Origin: Calothrix sp. MO_167.B12
GTDB taxonomy: Bacteria; Cyanobacteriota; Cyanobacteriia; Cyanobacteriales; Nostocaceae
Direction: 5' to 3'
DNA length: 60,373 nt
NCBI GenBank assembly: GCA_030066045.1
Contig: JASJCJ010000024.1
Span: 1 to 60,373, forward strand
A model generated the notes under the pieces. That model was given only the letters and a program-made list of their open reading frames with translations. It did not search any database and was not told the DNA's origin. Of the stretch, positions 9,469-18,360 are shown piece by piece (the first letter of the stretch is position 1; each line of letters opens with the position of its first letter). The translations under genes and the position numbers were made by a program.

Positions 9469-9858
9469 TTATCGACTGTTAACAGCAAATAAGTGCTGTT
9501 TAAGTACATTTAGGGGGGAGCAATGCCAATAATCGATGTGGGACACTATCAAATTTTGGGGATTGAGACGTAATTCACTCCAGCCAGAAATAGAGATGCG
9601 GGGTTTCCAAGGTAGGGGAGTATTCCAACTCAAAGTCCATTCAGTTTTAATGGTATTTTCCTGCTGCTGAATGTCATGGACATCCATTTTGGGTTCTAAA
9701 AACCACTTCTGGATGAATTGAATCATTTTTTTATAGCGTTCAATACCACGAAATTTATTCAAGGGATCTTGAAAATAAACATCTTCAGCATAAATGCTGT
9801 AAGTTTGATTCACGGGAAATCTTTGATAGTCTTGTTTAAGTATTTCAATAATTGACAT
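9469..9858 (-). CDS. DUF2358 (NTF2-like) protein
   Basis: About 129 residues from ATG at 9858 (MSIIEILKQDYQRFP); an upstream in-frame TTG would add two residues. YAEDVYFQDPLNKFRGIERYKK and the C-terminal WSELRLN..LIVSHIDYW are characteristic of DUF2358, an SnoaL/NTF2-like family found in cyanobacteria and plastids, of unknown function. It lies 44 bp upstream of the ArsA-like gene on the same strand and could be cotranscribed with it. Confidence 0.75.
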   Translation of the reverse strand: MSIIEILKQDYQRFPVNQTYSIYAEDVYFQDPLNKFRGIERYKKMIQFIQKWFLEPKMDVHDIQQQENTIKTEWTLSWNTPLPWKPRISISGWSELRLNPQNLIVSHIDYWHCSPLNVLKQHLFAVNSR

Positions 9859-9930
9859 CACCAAAACACAAAATTATTATCTTTTGAGTATATATAGCAA
9901 TCCTTAGCTATAAGTCCTAGGAATTGTTGT

Positions 9931-10027
9931 CAAACCCAAAATTGCCATCAATTGTAGGTTGGCTTGAGGAACAAAACCCAACATTCTTCGTTCGGTTTGT
10001 TGGGTTCCACTCCGTTCTACCCAACCG
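9931..10027. repeat. GTAGGTTGG-type dispersed inverted repeat
   Basis: The stretch has tgtaggttgg..gaggaacaaaaccc and its near complement ggtttgttgggttccactccgttc..ccaacc. Related copies lie at 27110-27187 and, as a half copy with the same lead-in (caaaccc..aaatt..catcaattgtaggttgg), at 60214-60248. The frame translated across it is not a gene. Confidence 0.7.
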
Positions 10028-10111
10028 ACACGATAGTTTGAAAACAGTCCCTACGCCAACACAAATCACATCGGATTGCCATATTACTATGGTAATATTT
10101 TTCCTGCTACT

Positions 10112-11071
10112 TTACTTAGTTTTATAAATCAAGAATACAGAACCAATGGGACCAGGATTTTCTACATAGAATCTATTATTATAATATAAACCAGGAGAAA
10201 ACCCCCCATCAAACAACATTCCTTCTTGAATGCGACCTAAACAATTTTTACGGGCAATTCCTGTTAAAACATCATCAAACATTTCTGGTAATAGTTCTTG
10301 ATTTAACTGGGATATGCTAATATCTGAGTTAGCTTTGATATCATTAACCAGAAAAATAACATAACCTTTGGTGGTAATTGCAACCAGAGAACGGTTAGTT
10401 GATTGTTTACAAGCAAATTCCCCTAAATTTTGACAAATATTTTTAAATTTACCCCGGCGATAAAATCTACCATTACCACCAACAGCGTTATAGTTGAGGA
10501 CTGGATTCTTTCTTCTGCCTAACTGGATGGTAGCACGGCGTTGTTGAGGTCTACCTCCTGATATGGCAAAGGAAGAACGACGACTTTTAAAAATTCCTGA
10601 GTATTCTACTCCCCTTGATACATTAAATCCTTGGGGTTTGTTATCAGTATCTATATAATCAGCATTAATTGCTGCAATTGGTTTACGCCCGTTTAAATTA
10701 GCATCATCATTGGTGACTAATTCACGAAAGATTTTGGCTGTATATTCTCGACGTGGTTTACCACCTTTATCCTTAGCATATAGTTGGTGAATCAGACCGA
10801 TATTAACTTTAAAATTTAAATTTGGAGATTTAGGATTAAAAACGATCGCATGATTAATACCTCGATTATCTCTGTCCCCTTGATTATTAGCTTTGAAAAA
10901 CTCTATACCTGATCTAGAGCCTGCCCCAGAACAAAATATTGATTTTTTATTTGTTGGTTCTGGTAAGTCTGGTTCTATATCTTTACACCCAGATAAGATA
11001 GTTATCATCATGCCGGATAGGAAGAAAAGGCATATTTTTAAATCCGGTAATCGAGCAGTATGTAATGTCAT
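10112..11071 (-). CDS. Phosphodiester glycosidase-like (NAGPA domain) lipoprotein
   Basis: The 319-residue protein has a hydrophobic leader with a lipobox ILSGC (Cys29). PIAAINADYIDTDNKPQGFNVSRG and LFDGGFSPGLYYNN match the N-G-Y-F-D..G..v..G and D-G-G-s-S signatures of the NAGPA domain (PF09992), found in exopolysaccharide- or phosphodiester-cleaving exported proteins. It probably acts on cell-envelope glycans after lipid anchoring. The glycan is unknown. The gene is 138 bp downstream of the DUF4912 gene but separated from it by a terminator. Confidence 0.75.
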   Translation of the reverse strand: MTLHTARLPDLKICLFFLSGMMITILSGCKDIEPDLPEPTNKKSIFCSGAGSRSGIEFFKANNQGDRDNRGINHAIVFNPKSPNLNFKVNIGLIHQLYAKDKGGKPRREYTAKIFRELVTNDDANLNGRKPIAAINADYIDTDNKPQGFNVSRGVEYSGIFKSRRSSFAISGGRPQQRRATIQLGRRKNPVLNYNAVGGNGRFYRRGKFKNICQNLGEFACKQSTNRSLVAITTKGYVIFLVNDIKANSDISISQLNQELLPEMFDDVLTGIARKNCLGRIQEGMLFDGGFSPGLYYNNRFYVENPGPIGSVFLIYKTK

Positions 11072-11131
11072 TGAAGTGAAAAGATAATATTTTTCAGATT
11101 AATACATAAATATTACTATCCACACAAATAA

Positions 11132-11160
11132 ATAAAAAACGCCACAGTAGAACTGTAGCG
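11132..11160 (-). terminator. Terminator of the DUF4912 gene
   Basis: CGCCACAGT (11140-11148) and ACTGTAGCG (11152-11160) form a 9-bp stem (one G-T) with loop AGA. On the minus strand it is followed by a T-rich run (11132-11139). It lies 49 bases past the stop at 11209. Confidence 0.8.
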
Positions 11161-11208
11161 TGGATGTTGATTTATATACTGATGTTATCTACGATTTCAA
11201 TTCCAACA

Positions 11209-12444
11209 TTAAGAGAGCCATTCTAAAGTTGCTTCTTCTTTAGTGTTGGTATTGCGGGATGGTGTTTCCCGTTCAAATTTCATGTGGATAGAGCGTGTTT
11301 GCTCACCATCAGCAGCCACAGCCATAATCGGATAGTCAATTAAGCCATCTTGGAAGGACATTTGGAAACGGAATGTACCATCTGGATTTAGCTTAACAGG
11401 ACGACCACCAATGGTAACGGTAGCATCAGGTTCTGTGGCACCGTAAACAATCAACTCAGCATCGGCAATTAACCAGAACTGGCGAGGACGCATGGGTGGT
11501 GCAGAAGCAGAAAAACCGACTCCAGACATACCCACACCAGACATATTTATGCCTGATGCTGTGGGAACAGCCCACATACCAACCCCAGAGGGGAAAATAT
11601 AGGAACTGATGGCTTGTTCTGGTTGCACAGAACCAGCAACGTGCTGCATGGAACCAAACATGGAACCGGCAACCCGCATAGCTTCGGCAGACTCTGCCAT
11701 ACCAAAGATTTGGTCGTAGATAGCATTGCCACCTGCTGTAGCCATTTTCCTTGCAGGGGGAACCAAATTGTAAACTGTTTTACCCCGTAAATCTTGGTCA
11801 AAGTCAATGTTGACAAAGATATCTTCAATCCAGTCGGAAGGATATACAGGGGGAACATGTACCCGTGCAGAACGAGCTAATACTAACCAACGACCATCTG
11901 CACAACGGTAGCCAATATCAATGATATAATCGCGATCGCTCACTGGAATTGGCAAGTACCATTCCCTAGCTAGTTCATCACAAGGATATTCTTGCAGGCT
12001 GTGGGGACTTTGAAAATCAATGTTAATGTCAGTAACATCATAAATTCTCAGTGCTAGCTGTTCTCCCCCTTGTCTACGTAACTCTTCCTTATGCTCATTG
12101 GGAACGTCCCAGTAAGTATAAGCCCATTGGGGATCGCGAGGCATCAGGACAACCCGGCTTTCACCATAACCAGCAGGTAAATCCGCTAGTCCTGCATCCA
12201 CATCAGCAAGAGTAGCACCATTTCTATCTTGTTGACCTAACTCAAATTTTGCTGCTTCCACGGTTTCCTGTGCCTCCATTGAGTAAGATTGATCGAGAGT
12301 ATGTTTGCTGCGCTCGACTTCTTGAATCGCTGCTAGCAATTGCGCTTTACGCATCCGACTGTAACGAGAAATGCCATATTCACTGGCCACTTTACGCAGC
12401 TGCCGCAATGTCATTTCTTCTATAGGTGGACGTTCTTTTGCCAT
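11209..12444 (-). CDS. DUF4912 protein with N-terminal Rho/SAP-like segment
   Basis: The 411-residue cytoplasmic protein opens with IEEMTLRQLRKVASEYGISRYSRMRKAQLL, a Rho-termination-factor N-terminal / SAP-like helical motif that suggests nucleic-acid binding. The DUF4912 domain follows, with DPQWAYTYWDVP near residue 105 and LRIYDVTDIN. A Gly/Met/Ser-rich linker (MSGVGMSGVGFSAS) precedes a beta-rich C-terminal piece with ELIVYGATEPDATVTIGGRPV, reminiscent of an Ig-like fold. Function unknown; conserved in filamentous cyanobacteria. GGAGG sits 8-12 bases upstream of the ATG. Confidence 0.85.
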   Translation of the reverse strand: MAKERPPIEEMTLRQLRKVASEYGISRYSRMRKAQLLAAIQEVERSKHTLDQSYSMEAQETVEAAKFELGQQDRNGATLADVDAGLADLPAGYGESRVVLMPRDPQWAYTYWDVPNEHKEELRRQGGEQLALRIYDVTDINIDFQSPHSLQEYPCDELAREWYLPIPVSDRDYIIDIGYRCADGRWLVLARSARVHVPPVYPSDWIEDIFVNIDFDQDLRGKTVYNLVPPARKMATAGGNAIYDQIFGMAESAEAMRVAGSMFGSMQHVAGSVQPEQAISSYIFPSGVGMWAVPTASGINMSGVGMSGVGFSASAPPMRPRQFWLIADAELIVYGATEPDATVTIGGRPVKLNPDGTFRFQMSFQDGLIDYPIMAVAADGEQTRSIHMKFERETPSRNTNTKEEATLEWLS

Positions 12445-13215
12445 CTGTTTGGCCTCCAGTGAATTTGAAAGGTAAAGTATATCCCCTCAAGAAAGAATAG
12501 CTGTGAGATATTCATGCATTACAGATGAATTTTTTACGAGCCATTCGTCAGTTGTACTTAGTTTCTTTAGTTTTCAGTTTGTTTTTTTATTACCGAACAC
12601 TCCCTTTCTATTCCCTGGGATGCTGAAGCCAGCATTTTTTGGGAGTGGAGAATTCTTATTGTTAATGAATATTAACAACTAAACCAAGGCTGGGATCAAG
12701 GGGGTGAACTGGTAATTTTTGGTCTATCTACGAAAATATAGATGATTGCGGGATCAATATGTCATGATTTTATAACATAATTATGGCTATAAGGGTAGCT
12801 TAGATGACTGATAATTGGTTCTTATGTCATGATTCTATGACAAAAAATCCAAGAGGAATGGTCTAGCTATTTTCGGTAAAGTCTGTAGGGTGAGTAAAAA
12901 AAGGTGTGGGGAGTTATTTTTTGGATACTGAGCTAGTACTCGAACAACCCAAAATTGCTGGGTGAGGGGAAGCAGGGGAAGCAGAGGGAGCAGGGGGAGC
13001 AGGGGGAGCAGGGGGAGAAAATAACTCTATTTTCCTGTCATCAAACCTGCAAAGTTCCCTTGGCGAACTACTAGAAATCCCACGCAAACTTTCGTTCATC
13101 CAAGTCTGTATTGCATAAAGTGTGAAAACTGCTACAGGTAAATTTTGAAGAGTGAGGCACTTATAAAAAGTTAAATCCGTCACAGCTATGTATTAAAATT
13201 AAATAGAATGAAATT
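12445..13215. other. Long intergenic region with paired palindromes and AGCAGGGGG repeats
   Basis: No gene is supported. GTCATGATTTTATAAC (12761-12776) and GTCATGATTCTATGAC (12826-12841) are direct repeats of a palindrome, 65 bp apart and 320-400 bp upstream of the DUF4912 start; they might bind a regulator. A low-complexity run of agcaggggg units lies at 12966-13018. A frame across 12914-13183 is a translation of that run. Confidence 0.5.
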
Positions 13216-13605
13216 ATGAAATTACAAGTTATTGTCAAAGCTGCGATCGCATCTGTAGGATTGTTCTTTTTATGTGTTCCTCAGCGTGTCGATGCTCAAA
13301 TAGTTCCCAGACCCTGGGTTTCAGTGGGTTCCCAAGAAGGTGATGTAACTTATGCAGTGGGTGCTAAGGTTTTGGGTGTGGGGGCTGAGTTGGGAGTTGG
13401 ACCTGATGATGCGGTTGGTGTAGATTTGTTGAAATTTATCAATTTACCTGTAGTATCACCCTACGTAGGAGTTGGATATTATACCGAAGATAAGGGACTT
13501 GCCCTATCTGGTGGAGTGCAAGTTAGTGCTACTGATAACCTGTTTTTGGGAGTTGGTTATAACTCGATTCGAGGAGTAAATGGTCAGTTAGGGATTAAGT
13601 TTTAA
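13216..13605 (+). CDS. Small exported protein, predicted beta-rich
   Basis: A 129-residue protein with a signal peptide (cleavage after VDA, residue 27). The mature part alternates Gly and hydrophobic residues: VTYAVGAKVLGVGAELGVG, VSPYVGVGYYTEDKGLALSGGV, LFLGVGYNSIRGVNGQLGIKF. It ends in an aromatic residue after Lys, as outer-membrane beta-strands do. This resembles a small beta-barrel or surface repeat protein; no family was recognised. HIP1 lies within its leader sequence. Confidence 0.65.
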   Translation: MKLQVIVKAAIASVGLFFLCVPQRVDAQIVPRPWVSVGSQEGDVTYAVGAKVLGVGAELGVGPDDAVGVDLLKFINLPVVSPYVGVGYYTEDKGLALSGGVQVSATDNLFLGVGYNSIRGVNGQLGIKF

Positions 13606-13670
13606 GTGTGTGGAGGGAAGGAGGGAAGGAGTGTGGGGAGACAAGGGGACAAATTTTTCTTTATTACTTA

Positions 13671-15404
13671 TTACTTATGACTTATTACTTCATCACCTAG
13701 CATTTGAGTGATGGGAATTTCAATGATAAATTCTGCCCCGCTCCCAGGAATTGATTGACAAGATAATTTACCACCATGTTTTTCTACTATAATTTCGTAG
13801 CTAACTGATAATCCTAAACCAGTTCCTTTGCCAACATCTTTAGTGGTAAAGAAAGGATCGAATAATTTAGTTACAATATTTTCAGGAATACCATAACCAT
13901 TATCAGCTATCTTAATCTTTACCCAATTTTCATCAATTAATTCTGTGGCAATATGAATGTAATTGGGGTTGAGTTTAATCTGTTCAATTGTGCGTTTGTG
14001 GTTGTATTCGTGCAATGCATCAATAGCATTAAGGATAATATTCAGAAATGCTTGATTGAGTTGACCTGGATAACACTCAACTAAGGGTAGAGAAGCATAT
14101 TCTTTAACAATTTTAACTTCTGGATATTTACTTTCTGTTTGTAAGCGGTTGTGCAAAATCAACAAAGTACTATCAATACCTTCATGAATATCAACTTTTT
14201 TGCGTTCCGATTCATCCAGACGGGAAAAGTTACGTAGTGATAGGACTATTTGACTAATACGTTCGGAACCATTTGTCATGGAATTAAATATTTTTTCGCA
14301 GTCTGACTTGAGATAATCAAGTTCAATTGTTTCTATTTCATCCTCAATTTCTTCAGGTGGTTCGGGATAGTATTTTTGGTAAAGTTCTATCAGATTTAAT
14401 AAATCGTGAGTATATTCCCTGGCATGTTGCAGATTGCCATGAATAAAAGTCACAGGATTATTGATTTCATGGGCAATACCTGCGACCATTTGACCCAGAC
14501 TAGACATTTTCTCACTTTGAATCAGTTGTGCTTGCGCTGCTTGTTGTTCTTTGAGCAACTTTTGCACCCGTTCTATCAATTGGTTGAGTGTGGTTGCTAA
14601 AACACCAACTTCATCCTGGCTAATCATGGGAACCCGCAAGCTGAAGTCATGGTTGTGACTGACTTGTTGTGCCACCTGAGTTGCGGTTTCCAAGGGTTTA
14701 GTGATTCCTCTACTAGTGTACCTTGTAAGTAGGGCTGCGATCGCTACTGATAATAATAAACTACCACCCAAAATCCCAACTTGTAGTAACATTGCTCGCT
14801 CAAACTCTATTTCTAATTGCTCAATTTTCTCAGCATTTGCCTCAATTAGATTCTCGAACTCCTCCACAAAATCAAACAGATTTTTAACTAATGTGGCATT
14901 GGAGGTAAATTTATTCACTATGTTCTGAGCATTGGCTATATCTGTTGGTTGCAAATTGAGTAAGTCGATTTGCTGGGAAAGGATTTTGGGTTGCTCAAAG
15001 TACTGCTGTATGGAAGCATCATGATTTCTGACAATATTCTGAAGCGTTTGGCATTCCTGGTTTTCTGAAGTACAATCTTGTTCGGCAATCAGCTTTAACT
15101 TAGACCAAAGCTCAGATGCTTGTCCTGAATCCTTCTTGTACTCTCCATACACTTCTGCAAGTTCCTCTGGTTGGTTGAGTAAGGAGGATAAGCCCTTGCG
15201 ATGGGACTCAACTTCTAACAAGTTTGTTTGAAATTCTCGCAGAAGCCTTGCGTCTCGTAATGTTGTATCTAGTTTTACTTTTGCTTGGTACTGTAAATAA
15301 TAACCAGTAAAGATAGCGGATACCATTCCCAGGAAGACAATACCGAGTCCAACGGCATTGCTGAAACCCAGCTTTTGGTTAATTTTTAAACGATTTAACT
15401 TCAT
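13671..15404 (-). CDS. Sensor histidine kinase (first of two paralogues)
   Basis: Membrane kinase of 577 residues. TM helices at about 15-37 and 207-228 flank a helical periplasmic sensor domain of about 170 residues (CHASE3/four-helix type). HAMP (about 229-283) and a short coiled coil follow, then HisKA with AHEINNP (phospho-acceptor His312). The HATPase domain has its N-box in NIILNAIDAL, DNGYGIPE, and GKGTGLGLS. It ends ITQMLGDEVISHK. The catalytic half is nearly identical to that of the kinase at 18319-20481, also at DNA level, while the sensor halves differ. No response regulator is adjacent. Its upstream region resembles that of the PstS-like gene (see findings). Confidence 0.9.
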   Translation of the reverse strand: MKLNRLKINQKLGFSNAVGLGIVFLGMVSAIFTGYYLQYQAKVKLDTTLRDARLLREFQTNLLEVESHRKGLSSLLNQPEELAEVYGEYKKDSGQASELWSKLKLIAEQDCTSENQECQTLQNIVRNHDASIQQYFEQPKILSQQIDLLNLQPTDIANAQNIVNKFTSNATLVKNLFDFVEEFENLIEANAEKIEQLEIEFERAMLLQVGILGGSLLLSVAIAALLTRYTSRGITKPLETATQVAQQVSHNHDFSLRVPMISQDEVGVLATTLNQLIERVQKLLKEQQAAQAQLIQSEKMSSLGQMVAGIAHEINNPVTFIHGNLQHAREYTHDLLNLIELYQKYYPEPPEEIEDEIETIELDYLKSDCEKIFNSMTNGSERISQIVLSLRNFSRLDESERKKVDIHEGIDSTLLILHNRLQTESKYPEVKIVKEYASLPLVECYPGQLNQAFLNIILNAIDALHEYNHKRTIEQIKLNPNYIHIATELIDENWVKIKIADNGYGIPENIVTKLFDPFFTTKDVGKGTGLGLSVSYEIIVEKHGGKLSCQSIPGSGAEFIIEIPITQMLGDEVISHK

Positions 15405-15464
15405 ATAGAAGTGAGTTTAGTTCATCTAGTATCTATATGATTCCCCAATTAATATTCAAAATTC
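15405..15464 (-). promoter_or_regulatory. Upstream block shared with the PstS-like/kinase operon
   Basis: Immediately upstream of the kinase ATG, atagaagtgagtt and atctatatgattcccc..taatattcaaaatt match a block at 21426-21474 upstream of the PstS-like gene. It probably reflects common ancestry and may hold a shared promoter or regulator site. Confidence 0.5.
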
Positions 15465-15964
15465 GACGTTGCATAAATGGGGGATGATTTTAATAGTTCT
15501 GTGGAATGGGCATTTTGCCCGTTCCTTATATAGCACTTTTCAGTTAAATGGAATACAAAGAAAATTGATAAAATTTTTATATTAGGAGATATAAATCTCA
15601 TAAGAATGTATTTAAATCAAGTGAAAAACGCTATATTTTCAAGCGGGCAGGATGCCCACTCTACTCATAACTCATATTCATCCCTATTACCCTGTTAAGA
15701 GCAGCCCCACAAGGGGGAATTCAAAAGTCACGCATTCAAAAGTCAAAAGTATTAAGTCCCCTCGCTACGAATGAAAGAAACACTCAAAATTAAAAACCTT
15801 AATTTTGCAAGGGTTTCGGCTCGTGTTTCTTAAAAGCTTACGCTAGGCTAATGCAGAGGTTAAGCAGTTCAACCTCAGTCTGTGTCTAAAGCACATACTA
15901 GATTGGGAGATTGATGGTATTTTATTTTTGCACACACTCCTTGATCCCAATCACGATACAAGCT
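15465..15964. other. Intergenic region
   Basis: AT-rich, with no gene seen. A repeated phrase around gggcattttgcccg (15509) and gcgggcaggatgcccactc (15641) forms small palindromes. An in-frame GTG/ATG extension of the next gene from 15911 encodes 18 residues unlike the family and is not used. Confidence 0.5.
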
Positions 15965-16603
15965 ATGACGCTCAATTTATATTTACTGCGGCATGGAGAA
16001 ACTACTTTTAGTCAAAGTGGTAATTTCTGCGGTGAAACTGATGCTTCCTTGACATCCGAAGGGATGCAGATGGCATCTAGTTTTGCCAATTTTTATCAAA
16101 ACTTGAAGTGGGAAGCGGTTTATGCTAGCCCGATGAAGCGCACAATTACAACTGCCAAGCCATTTTGTGATGCTATTGGTATGGATATGCAGTTGCGTGA
16201 TGGACTTAGAGAAGGTAGTTATGGCAAATGGGAAACGAAGAGTAAATCATTTGCTCAAGAGAATTACCCAGAAAACTATGTCAAATGGTTGACGGAACCT
16301 GCTTGGAATGCACCCCTAGGTGGAGAAACTGCGGTAGATATTGCTAACCGTTCTATGCCTGTAATTGCTGAAATTCAAGAAAAATATCCCCAAGGTAATG
16401 TTTTAGTAGTTTCCCATAAAGCCACGATTCGGATTATACTTTGCAGCTTACTGGGAATTGATTTGGGGCGCTATCGCTATCGGGTGAATATTTTGGTTGC
16501 GTCGGTAAGTATGGTTAAATTTGATGTTAATGGCCCAAGGTTAGAAATATTAGGCTCACGCCATCATATACCGGATCATCTTCGCTCTCGTCCAGGAACA
16601 TAA
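15965..16603 (+). CDS. Histidine phosphatase (phosphoglycerate-mutase-like)
   Basis: RHGET (from MTLNLYLLRHGET) carries the catalytic His and Arg. YASPMKRTITTA, DGLREGSYGKWE (the acid/base Glu) and VVSHKATIRIIL (second His) follow, giving the complete branch-1 active site. The size of about 212 residues matches the family. The substrate cannot be read from sequence; cyanobacterial members include sugar-phosphate and nucleotide phosphatases. The start is ATG at 15965, where homology begins; an upstream start at 15911 is open. Monocistronic. Confidence 0.85.
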   Translation: MTLNLYLLRHGETTFSQSGNFCGETDASLTSEGMQMASSFANFYQNLKWEAVYASPMKRTITTAKPFCDAIGMDMQLRDGLREGSYGKWETKSKSFAQENYPENYVKWLTEPAWNAPLGGETAVDIANRSMPVIAEIQEKYPQGNVLVVSHKATIRIILCSLLGIDLGRYRYRVNILVASVSMVKFDVNGPRLEILGSRHHIPDHLRSRPGT

Positions 16604-16620
16604 TAGTCCTTATTAGTAGT

Positions 16621-16970
16621 TTTTGACGTTCTCCCCACGGATAAGTCCTGGGGGATTCTTGGTTCAACGATGCTCCTTAAAACTAGAAGGATTCAGGTTC
16701 GCCAAATCGACTCCTCACTGAACAATCCTATCTATTACCTATCGGTGGAGTTGTCCAACTATGGCAACTATGGTTATTATGAGCTACAAATTCGCTCATA
16801 CAGTATTCCTGACTCGCACTACCCAGAGCAACTGTCGTCGTCGCGGGTTATCTCGTCAATCCAAAATCCAAAATCCAAAATTGAATGACTGAACCCAAAA
16901 ATTATTTGACTTTTCTAGCTTTTGCTTGAATTTTGCTGCTATCCTCACTATATAGGATTGAACTTGTGAA
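16621..16970. other. IS200/IS605-type end remnant and spacer
   Basis: gttctccccacggataagtc followed by ctgggggattctt (from about 16629) forms the TCCCC..GGGGA hairpin commonly seen at ends of cyanobacterial tnpB elements. The following 220 bp translate to nothing recognisable and contain short aatccaaa direct repeats near 16858-16883. Probably a decayed element end beside the intact tnpB element. Confidence 0.4.
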
Positions 16971-18360
16971 CTACCTACACTCCCCTAACGGGTGAGTGTT
17001 GGCTTCCAGCTTCACCGAAGATTGCCTCATCTTGGGCTTACGTCCGCGAGTTGGTCTTACATCCTCTCCACTGGCGTTAGCCTCCCCCATCCCAGAGGAG
17101 GACAGCATTCTCATACCTTCAGCCCTTATATTCTGCGCTGCGTTACCATCCCTATCATGATGGGTTCCACAACTTGGGCAAGTCCAAGCCCTAATCTCTA
17201 ATGGCAAATCACTTATTTGATAATGGCAGTTAGAGCAAAGCTTTGAACTAGGGAACCATCTATCTATTTCTATCAGCACTTTCCCCTCTTTCTCTAATTT
17301 ATAGGAGAGGAAATTTACAAAGATTCCCCATGAAGTATCAGAAATTGCTTTTGCTAGTTTGCGGTTACGTACCATGCCCTTGACGTTTAGATTTTCAACT
17401 ACCACAACTTGATTGTTGTCAACTATTTTTCTAGATAACTTGTGTAAGTAGTCACAACGGACATTGCTTACTCGTTCGTATACCCTAGCTACAATCTTGT
17501 TAGCTTTATTTCTGCGATTGCTACCTTTGTGTTTACGGGCTGCAATCCGTTGTTTTACAGCTAATCTTTTTTGATATTTATACAGATGTTTAGGATTACT
17601 GTATTTAGAAGTTTTATTACCATCGTAAGTAATAGCAAAATCCTTGATTCCTAAATCAATCCCTATTACTTTCCCATCCGTGCTTGATGTGGGGTTATCG
17701 TCCTCATATTCCATCAGCACAGAGGCGTAATATTTACCTGATGGGCATTTACTGACTGTAACTGTTTTAATTTTTCCATCTAGAGGTCGGTGTATTTTTG
17801 CTTTTACTACCCCAACCCTGCCGGGAAATTTCAAACAATCGTCAATTTGTTTTACACTCTGAGGATACTGGATTGATTGACGGTGATGATAGGATTTGAA
17901 TCTCGGATATTTTGCTCTACCCTCAAAAAAGTTCTGGTATGCACGGCTAAGATTGAGACTCACAGACTGCAAAACCTGTGAGTAACAATCTTTGAGCCAT
18001 TCAGTCTCTTTATCTTTTTTGAGTGCTGGTAACATTGAATTGAGAGCAGATTGAGACAAGCCTTTGCCAGTTGCTTTGTAGGTTTCAATACACTGATTTA
18101 AGCCGTAGTTGTACCACCAACGGGCACAGCCAAAATGCTGTGCAAGTATTTGTTTTTGTTGGTCTGTGGGGTACAACCTGACTTTTACTGCTTGTCTTCT
18201 CATCTAGCACTGCTCCTAGATATCGACCTATTACTATTATATACTATTTATAGTAAGATTATCCAGGAAATTGTAAAAATATTAGCTATCCTTTCAGGAC
18301 GCAAATATTTTTACCGCCTTATATCCCACCACTTCCCTGACGGGTAAGTGGGGGACTTGC
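16960..18360 (-). mobile_element. tnpB-only IS200/IS605-type element
   Basis: The element lacks tnpA. At the tnpB 3' side the hairpin CACTCCCCTAACGGGTGAGTG (16979-16999) overlaps the tnpB stop region. At the 5' side a similar hairpin, CCACTTCCCTGACGGGTAAGTGG (18329-18351), lies inside the last codons of the neighbouring kinase. Exact borders are approximate. The guide RNA of TnpB systems is normally read from the 3' end of tnpB and past this right end, so the bases just below about 16969 would supply the guide. Confidence 0.75.
16971..18203 (-). CDS. tnpB: TnpB RNA-guided endonuclease
   Basis: Complete 410-residue TnpB. The N-terminal OrfB helix-turn-helix region (YPTDQQKQILAQHFGCARWW) is followed by RuvC-I IGIDLGIKDF (Asp183), RuvC-II VVVENLNVKGM (Glu270), a C4 zinc ribbon (Cys323, 326, 342, 345) and RuvC-III HDRDGNAAQNI (Asp350/352). 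All catalytic acids are present, so it is probably active. TnpB cleaves DNA at sites specified by a right-end RNA next to a short motif, helping the element persist. No TnpA is encoded here, so mobility would need one in trans. The final residues (EANTHPLGECR) overlap the right-end hairpin, as expected for the RNA scaffold. Confidence 0.93.
   Translation of the reverse strand: MRRQAVKVRLYPTDQQKQILAQHFGCARWWYNYGLNQCIETYKATGKGLSQSALNSMLPALKKDKETEWLKDCYSQVLQSVSLNLSRAYQNFFEGRAKYPRFKSYHHRQSIQYPQSVKQIDDCLKFPGRVGVVKAKIHRPLDGKIKTVTVSKCPSGKYYASVLMEYEDDNPTSSTDGKVIGIDLGIKDFAITYDGNKTSKYSNPKHLYKYQKRLAVKQRIAARKHKGSNRRNKANKIVARVYERVSNVRCDYLHKLSRKIVDNNQVVVVENLNVKGMVRNRKLAKAISDTSWGIFVNFLSYKLEKEGKVLIEIDRWFPSSKLCSNCHYQISDLPLEIRAWTCPSCGTHHDRDGNAAQNIRAEGMRMLSSSGMGEANASGEDVRPTRGRKPKMRQSSVKLEANTHPLGECR

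Noticed and set aside
12914-13183. 89-codon frame with a Pro-Ala run
   Set aside because: The run is the translation of agcaggggg repeats; nothing else supports a gene.
16670-16888. 72-codon plus-strand frame
   Set aside because: It begins inside an IS end remnant and ends in aatccaaa repeats, with no family match.
16960-18360. TnpB as a Cas12 with a CRISPR array
   Set aside because: No array of spaced repeats is present; the size, zinc ribbon and element ends are those of tnpB. Tandem 7-bp and 94-bp repeats elsewhere are not CRISPR.
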